Positions 23,101 through 33,389 of a stretch of DNA of 64,000 nt are shown piece after piece (position 1 is the first letter of the stretch; every line of letters starts with the position of its first letter). The position numbers and the translations under genes are program-made. The notes beneath the pieces were generated by a model. The model saw nothing but the letters and a program-made list of their open reading frames with translations. It had not been told where the DNA came from and did no database searches. Source of the stretch: Agapanthus africanus (lineage: Eukaryota; Streptophyta; Magnoliopsida; Asparagales; Amaryllidaceae); NCBI GenBank assembly GCA_030015575.1, contig JASDDO010000004.1:321106654-321170653 (forward strand). The letters are read 5' to 3'.

Positions 23101-23239
23101 ACAAAAAAAAAGATGATGATAAAACTTTGGCCCTACAGGTTAGATCACATCGATTCCTGTATACAATCCGGGGGCGCAATCAAAGAGGGAACCATACCTT
23201 CCCAACAGGCACCATAGAAAAGCAAAGCCAAATCTCGAC

Positions 23240-24800
23240 GGTTCACAGACAACCTAGAGACCATCTGAGCATTCGTCTCGTTACAGCAGATGAGGTTTCA
23301 ATAAAGGCGTTCCTTCGTAGTCCATCAAGATGCAGACACAACGCCAACAAAAAGACCTTGCGGTCGAAACAAAGCGAAGCGACGGCAAAATCCCAGCTTC
23401 ATTTCGACGTTCGTCTCGATACAGTAGACGCAATGTCAACCCCAGTGTTCTTCCTCCAACAGGATTTGGACACACCAAAGCAAACGAAGCGAAGGCCACA
23501 TTCCTAGCTTCAACGTCTTGATGGTAACTCATATAAAACCGGAAAGACAATCGGAGATCATCTTGCACCAGCACAGAATGGTCACCACCTCAACGTCCAT
23601 CTCGATATAGCAGACGGGATGTCGCCCCAGCGTTCTTCCTCCAACAGATTTCAGACGCAACGTCATCAAACGAATGGAACCACGGCAAAATCCCTAGTTC
23701 CAAACCTCGACAGTTCACCAGCAACCTAGAGACAACCTCAACGTCCGTCTCGATACAACAGACGAGATGTCACCCCAACGTTCGTCTCGACACAGCAGAC
23801 GCAACGTCATCAAACGAATGGAACCACGGCAAAATCCCTAGTTCCAAACCTCGACGGTTCACCAGCAACCTAGAGACAACCTCGACGTCCGTCTCGATAC
23901 AGCAGACGAGATGTCACCCCAACGTTCGTCTCGACACAGCAGACGCAACGTCATCAAACGAATGGAGCCACGGCAAAATCCCTAGTTCCAAACCTCGACG
24001 GTTCACCAGCAACCTAGAGACAACCTCGACGTCCGTCTCGATACAGCAGACGAGATGTCACCCCAACGTTCGTCTCGACACAGCAGACGCAGCGTCATCA
24101 AACGAATGGAGCCACGGCAAAATCCCTAGTTCCAAACCTCGACGGTTCACCAGCAACCTAGAGACAACCTCGACGTCCGTCTCGATACAGCAGACGAGAT
24201 GTCACCCCAACGTTCGTCTCGACACAGCAGATGCAACGTCATCAAACGAATGGAGCCACGGTAAAATCCCTAGTTCCAAACCTCGACGGTTCACCAGCGA
24301 CCTAGAGACAGCCGCGACATTCGTCTCGATACAGTAGACGCAATGCCAGCAAATGAAGCAAAGGCCAAATTCCTAGCTTCAGGGTCTTAACGGCGAGTCA
24401 TATAAAGCCTGAAAGACAACCGGAGATCGTCTCACATCAGTGCGGAATGGTCACCACTTCGACGTTCGTCTCGACACAGCAGACGCAACATCATCAAACA
24501 AATAGAGCCACGGTGAAATCCCTAGTTCCAAACCTCGACGGTTCACCAGCAACCTAGAGACAACCGCGACGTTCGTCTCGATACAGCAGATGAGATGTCA
24601 CCCCAGCGTTTTTCCTCCAGCAGGATTCAGACGCGATAATCAAACAAACGGAGCCAAGGCAAAATCCCTAGTTCCCACCGCGACATTCGTCTCGATACAG
24701 CAGACGCGATGCCAGCAAACGAAGCAAAGGCCAAATTCCTAGCTTCAGGGTCCTGACGGCAACTCACATAAAACCTGAAAGACTATCGGAGATCATCCCA
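23240..24800. repeat. Tandem array with 144-bp period in element B
   Basis: The phrase CACCCCAACG recurs at 23771, 23915, 24059 and 24203, exactly 144 bp apart; flanking units are more diverged. Each unit holds two near-palindromes with GTCT/AGAC stems around CGAYACAGC. No reading frame stays open through it although the period is divisible by three. Tandem arrays between the coding part and the 3' LTR are a known property of Tat elements and a known source of satellites. Confidence 0.85.
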
Positions 24801-25338
24801 CACCAGCGCGGAGTGGATATGACTCATCGGGGCTCTCCAAAATGAGCCTAATCTCAAGTAAAAAGCAGCATGGCAAATTCCTAACGTTTGCTCTTCCGAC
24901 GGTCAAACTGCCAAGGAGGATTGCTTGAAGACGTCTTGTCCAGCCCCCGAAGGGATCAGAGACACGGCAGTCGCGGGGCTACTCGAGCAGCACGATTGCC
25001 TATTGAGGAACATATCAGCTTATGCGACGGTACGACGGCCAAAACCCTAAGTACCACAGACCCTAACGGACTTCTGTCGAAAAGAGCAGTGGTTAACTGT
25101 GACGTTAGGATATTCTTGCAAGAAATGCTCGATTCGTCTCGACTTGTGAAGAAATCGATGTCTTTGCGAGAAATTTTCGATGCGGCTCGACTTGTGAGGT
25201 AAAGCCTTAGGCAATAGGATAAAAGGAGCCTGTTTCCCAAGCACTGGGACCCTGCAAGTTGGCCCACAACGGTCTCTTGCACACTATTCACGGGTCTCAC
25301 TCTCCAAACTCGAAACTCGACAAGGAGGGAAGCAACCG
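24801..25338. other. Non-coding spacer in element B
   Basis: No supported gene. It contains a repeated CTYGACTTGTGA phrase (near 25138 and 25188) and a diverged copy of the TATACAATCCACGGG-like boundary motif near 25285. Confidence 0.5.
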
Positions 25339-25552
25339 CTTACGGGTCCTCTCGACCCGTAAGAGGGGAAAATTCTCTTATAAGATCCTTACGACTTATA
25401 AGAGAAAACACACTTAGGAATCCTCACGATTCCTAAGGAGAAAATCAACCTACGAGATCCTCTCGATCCGTAGGGGGAAAAATCTCTAGGAGACCCTCAC
25501 GGCTCATAGAGTTGAAAAGTCTTAGGCAGCAGATCTGAACCTGCGGCCTAAG
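25339..25552. repeat. Six-hairpin module, copy 3
   Basis: Hairpins: 25339-25363 (arm CTTACGGGTC, loop CTCTC, perfect 10 bp), 25375-25404 (CTCTTATAAG plus a bulged A), 25413-25437 (CTTAGGAATC, perfect), 25449-25474 (CCTACG, bulge, GATC), 25484-25511, and terminal 25521-25552 (CTTAGGC, GCAG paired with CTGC, GCCTAAG). Confidence 0.8.
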
Positions 25553-25813
25553 CCATCGCTATCTCTTGAAGAAACTAAGATGCCTACGCCATTATCTGTC
25601 AACTTTGTTTATCAAGACAGCATGCCAATAATAAGAGAAAGGAGAAAGCAACAGAAGGAGCATCCGATTTACGTTTGATCAAGCGTTCGAGACACACTCA
25701 TTCATGCATAGGCAAAAGACTCAGAACGAAAAATAAGACAAGCTGGGATAAAACTTTTCCATTAATATTGCCAAGAATTCTTACAATCATAAAGCAATAA
25801 ATGAGAAATATTA

Positions 25814-26320
25814 TTACAAAGGTATAACCTCGAACCCAGGACATGGATTGAGGAACTCGAAAGCGACCCTATCTATGACTTTCCAGGCCTCGCAGACCAT
25901 CCTGGTGTGCTTTCTTTCGCGAGAACAAGCGTCAGGATCCACCCTGATGTCTTCCACCCTCCGGTAAGCAGCGAGTATGGCAGACTGTTGGAAGACCTCA
26001 TGCAAGAGATCGACGAGACTGTCTCGCCGTCTCTTCGAGATAAAGTTCATCAGGTACACCGAGTGCACCTTATCCTCGGCGGCATCCAACGCCCTAAGCG
26101 GCACACTGGAACAGAATAGGGGAAGCGCTTCCCAGTTGGGTCCCATGATAAGTTTCAGGAGGAAAGAACGTCGGGGAAGCAGTGGACCGTTATATGCGTC
26201 GAAGCGGCTCATGATTTCAGCACACTCCGCGTTTGTGAACTCTCGATTTTGAGAACGGCCAAGTCGGCGGATGTCCCCGTAAGAGATGATCTCGTCAAGA
26301 TTGTACATGTGGGCGTTCAT
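25814..26320 (-). CDS. Antisense ORF of element B, 168 aa, unknown function
   Basis: An intact minus-strand frame between the hairpin arrays and the 3' LTR, starting MNAHMYNLDE and ending FEVIPL. It is helix-rich and charged, with no recognised domain, zinc motif or membrane segment. It has its own apparent transcription unit: TATA box CCTATAAATAGG at 26809-26820, a 5'-UTR intron 26326-26700 (donor AG|GTGAAAATTT, acceptor TTTTCTTTTACAG) ending five bases before the ATG, and an A/T-rich 3' tail. Antisense accessory ORFs at this position are known in Tat elements such as Grande. It shows no similarity that I can see to the PMD protein of element C. It is the only intact element-encoded ORF in the window supported by surrounding gene signals. 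Confidence 0.65.
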   Translation of the reverse strand: MNAHMYNLDEIISYGDIRRLGRSQNREFTNAECAEIMSRFDAYNGPLLPRRSFLLKLIMGPNWEALPLFCSSVPLRALDAAEDKVHSVYLMNFISKRRRDSLVDLLHEVFQQSAILAAYRRVEDIRVDPDACSRERKHTRMVCEAWKVIDRVAFEFLNPCPGFEVIPL

Positions 26321-26325
26321 TGTTT

Positions 26326-26700
26326 CTGTAAAAGAAAATCAACAAAAATTATCAGAAAGACTGATTAAGCAAAACGATATAATGCACTGAGGAATAAATT
26401 GCCATCTTTAACTTCCAAGATCCATGAAGAATTCTTAAGAGTTCTTCTATATGATTTGGGAAGAGCAAAGATCCATTAATGAATTAAGAAAATCCAAGGA
26501 AAATCTTTCAGAGAGCAGAGCTCTATGGAACCCTAGTAGGGTCCCCTTTAGTTCTCTTTAGATCCCTTTAAGACCTGTAGAGCAAAGCTCGGCTAAGTGA
26601 AACCCTAAATGGGTTTCCTTTAGATCAGGGATCTATTGAGAGCGAGGCTCTATCAATGAAAATTAATTTAATTTAATTTAATCAAAATTAAAATTTTCAC
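26326..26700 (-). other. 5'-UTR intron of the element B antisense gene
   Basis: GT...AG intron of 375 bp; donor at 26700 and acceptor ending at 26326 on the minus strand. It is packed with 5-3-5 inverted repeats such as AGAGC-AGA-GCTCT and AGATC-AGG-GATCT. Confidence 0.6.
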
Positions 26701-26808
26701 CTAAAAGTTTTAAGAGTTTAACTCTTGAGGTTCTTGAAAGTAAAGAGCAGGGCTCTGAGTTCTGAAAGTAAAATTTTAGTGATGAAAATCATCTAAGGGA
26801 CCAAAGGT

Positions 26809-26820
26809 CCTATTTATAGG
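26809..26820 (-). promoter_or_regulatory. Antisense TATA box in element B
   Basis: CCTATAAATAGG on the minus strand, about 490 bp upstream of the antisense ATG and just upstream of the 5'-UTR intron. An identical box is at 33276-33287 in element C. Confidence 0.6.
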
Positions 26821-26910
26821 CATCAAGTGCCCTTTTAGCTTCCAAGGGATGGCGCGACGGTTCGGAGTCTTCCACCGCTGCACCCACTTTAGGAGGCCAC
26901 GTAAGCGCAA

Positions 26911-26925
26911 CGGTGGGGGGGCATT
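26911..26925 (+). other. Polypurine tract of element B
   Basis: CGGTGGGGGGGCATT directly precedes the 3' LTR start. The same position in element C reads GGTGGAGGGGAATT. Confidence 0.75.
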
Positions 26926-29900
26926 TGTTTACCCCAATCAGAGCAAAGCTCTGTTCAAATTCCAAGGTGGGAAAAGAAGCAGTGCTTCTGTGTTCCTCCA
27001 ATCAGAGCAAAGCTCTGTCTTGAAAATTAAAGTGAAAATTAATGAAGCAACGCTTCAGATCCCCTGCGCTGCGCGCAGAGCGCCACGTGTCAGAATCAGA
27101 CACGTTAGCGCAGGGGGGCGCAGCGTCCAAGACAGCTCACCTAATCAGAGCAAGGCTCTGTTTAAAATTCAAACTTTAATTAAAGAAGCAACGCTTCAGC
27201 TGGCCTGCGCTCTGCGCTGCACGCCACGTGGCAACACGGTTGCGCTAGCACAGTTGCGCTGCAATGTGCGCTGCGTGGCAGCGCGGTTGCGCTAGCACAG
27301 TTGCGCTGCGCTGTGCGCTGCGCGACACGTGTCAGCGCAGTTGCGCAAGTGCAGTTGCGCTGCGCTATGCGACTGCGCGACACGTGTCACGAGCTGGTGC
27401 GCTTGCGCTAAACAGAATTAAAATTCTGAAAGATCTTTCTCAATCTTGTTAAAAACAAGAAGATTGTCTTCTGTAAAACAGAAGCCCTTGGATCAAAGAT
27501 CCAACGGTGGGGAAAATTCCCCAAATCACTCAGAGAATGATCTCTTTAACAACCTTTAACGAATTTGTGGGCACTATAAAAAGGACCCTAGACCTCAATT
27601 CAAAGGCATCAACATTTTGGAGAGAAATCAAAATTTTCAAGCAGAGAAAACTCTGAAGAAATTTCAAGAAGAAAGGTAAAAAAAACCTTTAGGATAGAAG
27701 AATTTCTTCTGATAGATCATTGATCTAAGAACAAGATCAATGATCTTTAATAAAAAAACAAAAATAAAAATAGTGCTTTGCACTTATGAACCATTGGTTC
27801 TTTGAGAATCAAGAAAGAAATAAGAAAATACTTGTTTTCTTGAATCTAAATTAGATCAAGAAATCAAACAGTGTTTTGCACTTATTTTATGAACCATTGG
27901 TTCTAGAATCTAAAAGATTCTCAAATTAATAGTGCTTTGCACTTGTAAACTGCACTGTTGCGCTCTTGGGTTGGCGCAAGCTACCAGAGAGCGCCATGTG
28001 TCCCATTTGCGCTGTGCGCTTTGAAATAGAGCCTTGCTCTCTGAAACCGGCGCAACTCACTACAGCGCGCCACGTGTCAGCAGCGCAAGCGCAGCACACT
28101 GGCGCAGCGCACTGCGCTTGCATGACACGTGTCATCATCACAAGCGCTTGCGCTTTTCGATTGGCGCAAAGCGCCTGACAAATGCAATGCATTTCTTTTG
28201 CTAAAGGGCCAAGCCCAAATCAAAAGACCCAGTAGGCCAAAATAAATTGCAAAGCAATAAATGGGCAGAGCCCAAGTAAAATCGATGCTCTGCATCATTT
28301 ATAAATGGGCAGAGCCCAAACAAAATTGATGCTCTGCATCCTTTATGGGCAGAGCCCAAACAAAAATAAAAACAAATCCAATGCATTATTTAAACTAGGG
28401 CAAAGCCCTAGCACAGGTCTAATAGACCAAAAACAAATAAAAGCGTTGAATATTTTTCAACTGGACTTAGCCCAATCATGGCCGTAAGTTCTCAAATTAA
28501 ATTGACTGAGCACAGCTGCTCTCTTAAATCAATTTACATCCGGTTCGAGGGTACATCTCCGAACTCCTTTGACTCCTATCGTTGTAATCCTTCAACGACG
28601 TCAGAGAGGTGACGGGTCCCGACAACCACACATCAACACGGACTGTGGGGTCCTTAAACTCATGGACTTAAGCGTCCTTAAACTAAAACACGGACTGTGG
28701 GGTCCTTAAACTCATGGACTTAAGCGTCCTTAAACTAAAACACGGATTGTGGGGTCCTTAAACCCGCGGACTTATGCGTCCTTAAACTAAAACATGGACC
28801 GAAACGTCCTTAAACTAATTATGGACCACCATGTCCCTAAACTGGAATATGGACCACCATGTCCCTAAACTGGAATATAGACCCCCATGTCCCTAAACTG
28901 GCAATGGACCGCAATGTCCTTAAACTACCTATGGACCACTACGTCCCTAAACTGGAACAATAGAGCCTCCAAATGCTCTTTTGTCGGATCTAAACGATCC
29001 CGTTTAAGTTGATCTTAGCCTCAAATATGGCTAACGTATCCTTAAACCTTCAAACAGGCTTTAGTCCCAAATTGGACTATAGATTCCCCAATCAACTTTG
29101 GTTCAAGGGTACATCTCTGAACTCCTCTGACATCTGTCGTTGTAATCCTTCAACGTCGTCAGAGAGGTGATGGGTCCCAACGACCATATATGCAATGGAC
29201 CCCCATGTCCCTAAACTGGAGATGGACCACCATGTCCCTAAACTGGCAATGGACCACCATGTCCCTAAACTGGAACAATAGAGCCCAAACGCTCTTTTGT
29301 CGGATCTAAACGATCCCGTTAAGTTGATCTTAGTCTCAAACTGGACTAACGTATCCTTAACAAACGTTTAAGTTGATCTTAGCCTCAAATACGGCTAACG
29401 TATCCTTAAACCTTCAAACAGACTTTAGTCCCAAATTGGACTATAGATTTCCCAAACAACTTTGGTTCAAGGGTACATCTCTGAACTCCACTGACATCTG
29501 TTGTTGTAATCCTTCAACGTCGTCAGAGAGGTGACGGGTCCCGACAACCACACATTAATACGGACTGTGGGGTCCTTAAACTCATAGACTTATGCGTCCT
29601 TAAACCAACATCCGTCCCCAAAATGGGAATGTCGGACCACTATGTCCCTAAACTGGAACAATAGAGCCCAAATGTTCTTTTGTCGGATCTAAACGATCCT
29701 GTTAAGTTGATCTTAGTCTCAAATTAGACTAACGTATCCTTAACAAACGTTTGCGTTGATCTTAGTCTCAAATATGGCTAACGTATCCTCAAACCAAAAC
29801 CCCAAACCCAAATCTAAGAAAATACGGATTTGGACTAATCCACGTCTTACGGGCGACAACATAACTTAGTCTCTGTATACAATCCACGGGCAACCAAACA

Positions 29901-30208
29901 CAAAACAAATACCCACGACACAAAGTGACCAGCTGGAGAAGGAGAAAGTTGTTACCGCGATGCGGTAGCGTAATTAACTGCAGGGGCTTGCGCCTGCAGG
30001 GAAGAGCGTCCCCACAATCAAAAACCCCTCAAACGAGAGGGAATCTGACGAAGTCTGCTACATCGGACGCATCCGTTTAAACCTTCGATACATGGTGTCA
30101 TAAATCAACTTGGCATCTTTGGAGAGGTAGACGGATAGCACCAATTAGCATCTACCCCGAATTTCATGCAAGACGTCCCTGCGTCGCGCCTTCTTTCGGA
30201 GGGGAACA
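26926..30208 (+). repeat. 3' LTR of element B
   Basis: 3283 bp, colinear with 14379-17600. The main length difference is one extra repeat unit of about 50 bp in U3 carrying GACACGTGTC (near 27300-27370). TATA at 27574-27584; hairpin arrays as in the 5' LTR. It ends GGGGAACA before the TSD GGCGG. Confidence 0.93.
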
Positions 30209-30213
30209 GGCGG

Positions 30214-32524
30214 CTATTTTCGCTTGGTGGCTCGCAAGTTGCGCAGAAGCAGCAATAGTAGCGTCGAGGTCGGTGTCTTCTGGCGCTACGACGAAACCCC
30301 CGTTGGTTCCATACTCACTTAGACCTTCGGTAAGAGGGGCCTGAGGCTCTAAGCCGAGAACGGAATCAAGGAAAAGGAACAACTTCTTCTTCTTCTTCTG
30401 TGCGCGAACCCCGGTCGTACCCAAGATCAACTTATGCTTCGTAGGCACCTTGGGACGGCGGGTCTCTATGTCCGAGCCTACGCCGGATTCAGGAAAAACC
30501 ACGTTCACCGTCTCCATGGGAGCGCGGGGCACTAAAGGCACGTCCACAGGATCACAGGGCAATCCACGCGGGGGGCTTAGCACACGCGGAGGCTCATTTC
30601 TAGCATCTCCTCTTAGTGGAGGAAGGACAGGGGTCCTTCGCCTTAGGGAGACGTTGTGATCGCTGGCGGGGGGCGCACCCTTGCTGTCAAGCAGCAGCCG
30701 TTTCTCTTCCCGGATAACAGCGCCCATCGCGTGCTGATACCAAGCCCCGTACACATTGAGGGCTCTTGGAATGCAAATCGGCTCGCTAATGAAGAAGTGG
30801 GAGCCCGTGTTCAACCGCATAAAGTGATGCAGTGCGCTCCGTATTCCCTCCCTGGTGGCCGCAGGCTCTTCCAAAAATGTCTCCAGTGGGACCCCCTGGT
30901 TATAGCTTAGTTGTTGGGCGAACCGATAGGGATTGTACCTTATAAAAAGTGCCAACTCATTCTGCCTGAACACAAGGAAGCCCGGCCGAATGGAGTATAA
31001 ATGTAGAATCTCCCGGGCTTTCAGGACGGAGGCCCCGTCCTTGAAATTATCACGCAATGCCAACACCGCCTTGGAGGTCTCAGGGCCGATGGTCATGACC
31101 TTGTCCATGAAAGAAATGCCTGCTCCGACCGTGCGCGGATGAAGAAGCAACCCCCTAGCCTCCCGTGGAGGCGGATTCACGATAGAAGCGCTGACCAGCC
31201 GCATAACTCTCGGGAGTCTACACTTCTCGTAAAACGAGGGTCTCTTATGAATACCAAATACCCCGAGAACATGCATTTCCATCCACGAAGTTAAGTAGTG
31301 CATCGGGAAATTGGCGGGTTGCACCCCCGGTTCATTTGCGTCCGCCGCCATGCTGAGACCATGGTACAGGTGGGCCAACCCGGCAATTCCAATCGACAAT
31401 TGTATGCCAGCCACCATCCGATGCGCTGGGTAAAAGACGGACGGCCTCATGTAGCGAGGGTGTATGGGGAGCGCGAACCAGCACAACCATAGCCCCAGAA
31501 ACCCAAGAAAGAAGGTCTCCCCGTCGATGCCCGGAGCAGCGATTTCCGACATAGGGATGATTACGGCATCGGGGAGATAAAAGCCCTTTTGATCGACTTC
31601 CAGTGCAGGTCGATGATCTAAGCCAAAGCCGAAGGGATCGTCGAGCTTGGTGAATTTTTTGCCCCGTTGTGATAGAATCTCCGATCGAAGAAAGCGGGTG
31701 ATGAAATCTGCAAAAATAACTCCCCGGCCTCCCGATTCCAATTAGAGACTTTCATACATATTCAGCACCTTTACCAGACTCGGAAACTGGTGCTGAATAG
31801 CATTCTCCGGTGTTAGGTCCATCACCATCGGCTTGGTGGCAAAAACGTATTCGTCCGGAGGAAGTAACCCCTCATAGTGCTCCCTCCTCACCGGCAGACC
31901 GGAAATCTCAGCAAATTCTTCTAGGGGGATGGAAACTTCCCTTTCCATCAGAAGTAAGGTATGGGTGGGGATATTCCATTATTCCACGAACGCCTTAACC
32001 CACCACATCAGAGGAGCAGAGTACTCGAACAGCGAGGCGTAAACTGCGGGGTACAGACCGATCTTCAGCAAATGCGCCTTCTTCGCTGACAAGATGTACC
32101 TGGCCCACTGCAAATACCCGGCCGAATGTCGAGGGGGCAATCCAATGTTATAGGGTTGTCCCTAAGGGCACGACTCACCCTGGCATATGCGCCGCCCCAA
32201 AATATCCACGGCTGCCGGCAGCTGCACGGGTATGGCAGCAATCGAAGGCTGAAGAAGACCCTCCGAATTCCAATTTACAACCTCCACGGCATAGTTCACC
32301 GGCGGTATATCCGCGTACGAGATTGACGAGATTGGATCCGAAGGTGTCGCGCAAGAGAAGCTTCGGCGACCCTTGATAATTTCGCTGTACCACCTACCCC
32401 ATAGGTGAAGATTCTTGTACTCAGGGTCGTAGTCCTTAATGAGAGCAAGAACCTCCCGGTCCACCAGCGCCTCTGGGAATCCTCCCTCTGAGCGGAAAAA
32501 CGGGAATGAAAGGTCAGAAGACAT
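30214..32524 (-). pseudogene. Antisense PMD gene of element C, exon 1 (plant mobile domain)
   Basis: The minus-strand frame starts at ATG 32524 and stays in one frame for about 770 codons, broken by TAG at 32162-32164, TAA at 31979-31981 and TAA at 31742-31744. The middle and C-terminal parts match the plant mobile domain: a segment like WNxPTHTxxL...SIPLEEFAEISGLPV followed by Y..LLPP, and later FLGLWLCWFALP...RPSVF with L..LY.GL. PMD proteins of plants (MAIL1/MAIN type) act in transposon silencing, and PMD copies are carried by MULE and Ty3 elements (established). Exon 1 should run 18 nt past the insertion site of element B into 14361-14378. The splice acceptor TTTTTTGCAG lies five bases before the ATG. 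The total gene would encode about 1430 residues. It is dead through three stops here, the damage in exons 3 and 8, and the B insertion. Confidence 0.8.
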
Positions 32525-32529
32525 GTCAC

Positions 32530-33166
32530 CTGCAAAAAAGAAAAGAATTCAATTATCAATACTATAATTTAATCTTAAAATTCTGAGCTACACTTTAAAA
32601 TTTGTACTACACTGCAATGCAGTGGAGAGGGGACCATAGGAGGACCCACAAAATCCAGATGACAATGCATCAGTTAATAAGACAACCTCATCATTGGATG
32701 AGACTGTCAATTAATGAGGAAATCCTAAATATTCTCATTAAATGAGAAATCCCTCGAGACAAGGAGAAAATCCCCCTTTCAGAGCAAAGCTCTGTCACAG
32801 AGTGACACTTGTCAAACTCTGGTCACAAGGGAATAAAATTCCTTAAAGTGCTTAGCTCTGTAATAATGATGGAAAAATCCATCAAAGAAAAATTAATTCC
32901 TAAGAATTAAAGTTCTGGGATCTTAAAGATCCATGAAAAAACACTTAAGAGTTCTTCATTAAAAGATCAAAAGATCTATATTTTGTCAATGAGCAAAGCT
33001 CTGTTCATGGGTTAAGAAACCCTGAAACAAGATCTCTTTAGATCTATGGGTTCTTGAGAGCAAAGCTCTGTTTATGAAACCCCAAAGGGGTTTTCATTAG
33101 ATCAAAAGATCTATGCGAGGAATGCTCTGTTAATTAGAATTAATTTAATTTAATTTAAATTTTTAC
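32530..33166 (-). other. 5'-UTR intron of the element C antisense gene
   Basis: GT...AG intron of 637 bp. Donor TTTTAG|GTAAAAATTT (33166) matches the donor context of element B; acceptor TTTTTTGCAG ends at 32530. It contains many perfect 5- to 7-bp hairpins, e.g. GGATCTT/AAGATCC, AAACCCC/GGGGTTT. Confidence 0.6.
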
Positions 33167-33275
33167 CTAAAATTTTCTAGAAGTTCTAACTCTTGAAGTT
33201 CTTGGAAAGAAGTGCAAGGCTCTGAAAATAAAAATCTTGTTTCCCCAACTTCTGAGTTGATCTAAGGGCGCAAGT

Positions 33276-33287
33276 CCTATTTATAGG
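33276..33287 (-). promoter_or_regulatory. Antisense TATA box in element C
   Basis: CCTATAAATAGG on the minus strand, identical to the box in element B and placed upstream of the PMD gene's 5'-UTR intron. Confidence 0.6.
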
Positions 33288-33389
33288 CGCTGAAGCGCCT
33301 CCTCAACTTCTGAGTTGATCTAAGGGCTCAGATGTTGCCACCACTGCACTCAAGTGTGCGCCACGTGAGCGCAACGGTGGAGGGGAATT

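Larger units (their letters stand above)
14374..30213 (+). mobile_element. Element B: complete non-autonomous Tat-lineage element with perfect TSD
   Basis: Target-site duplications GGCGG flank it at 14374-14378 and 30209-30213. LTRs are 14379-17600 and 26926-30208, both TGTTT...GGGGAACA. The order is 5' LTR, PBS (17606), gag (17843-21514), hairpin arrays (21690-25552), antisense ORF (25814-26320) with its own promoter, PPT (about 26911-26925), 3' LTR. No protease, RT, RNase H or integrase sequence is present between gag and the 3' LTR, so it must depend on enzymes from a relative. The two LTRs differ by scattered point changes plus one repeat unit, so the insertion looks fairly recent. It lies inside exon 1 of the antisense gene of element C. 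Confidence 0.93.

Noticed and set aside
22662..23179. Minus-strand ORFs of 102-128 codons rich in Phe, Leu and Cys
   Set aside because: Repeated phrases are translations of the 63-bp hairpin array in several frames at once.
23770..24350. CRISPR-like regularly spaced repeats
   Set aside because: Plain 144-bp tandem repeats with no unique spacers, within a plant retrotransposon.
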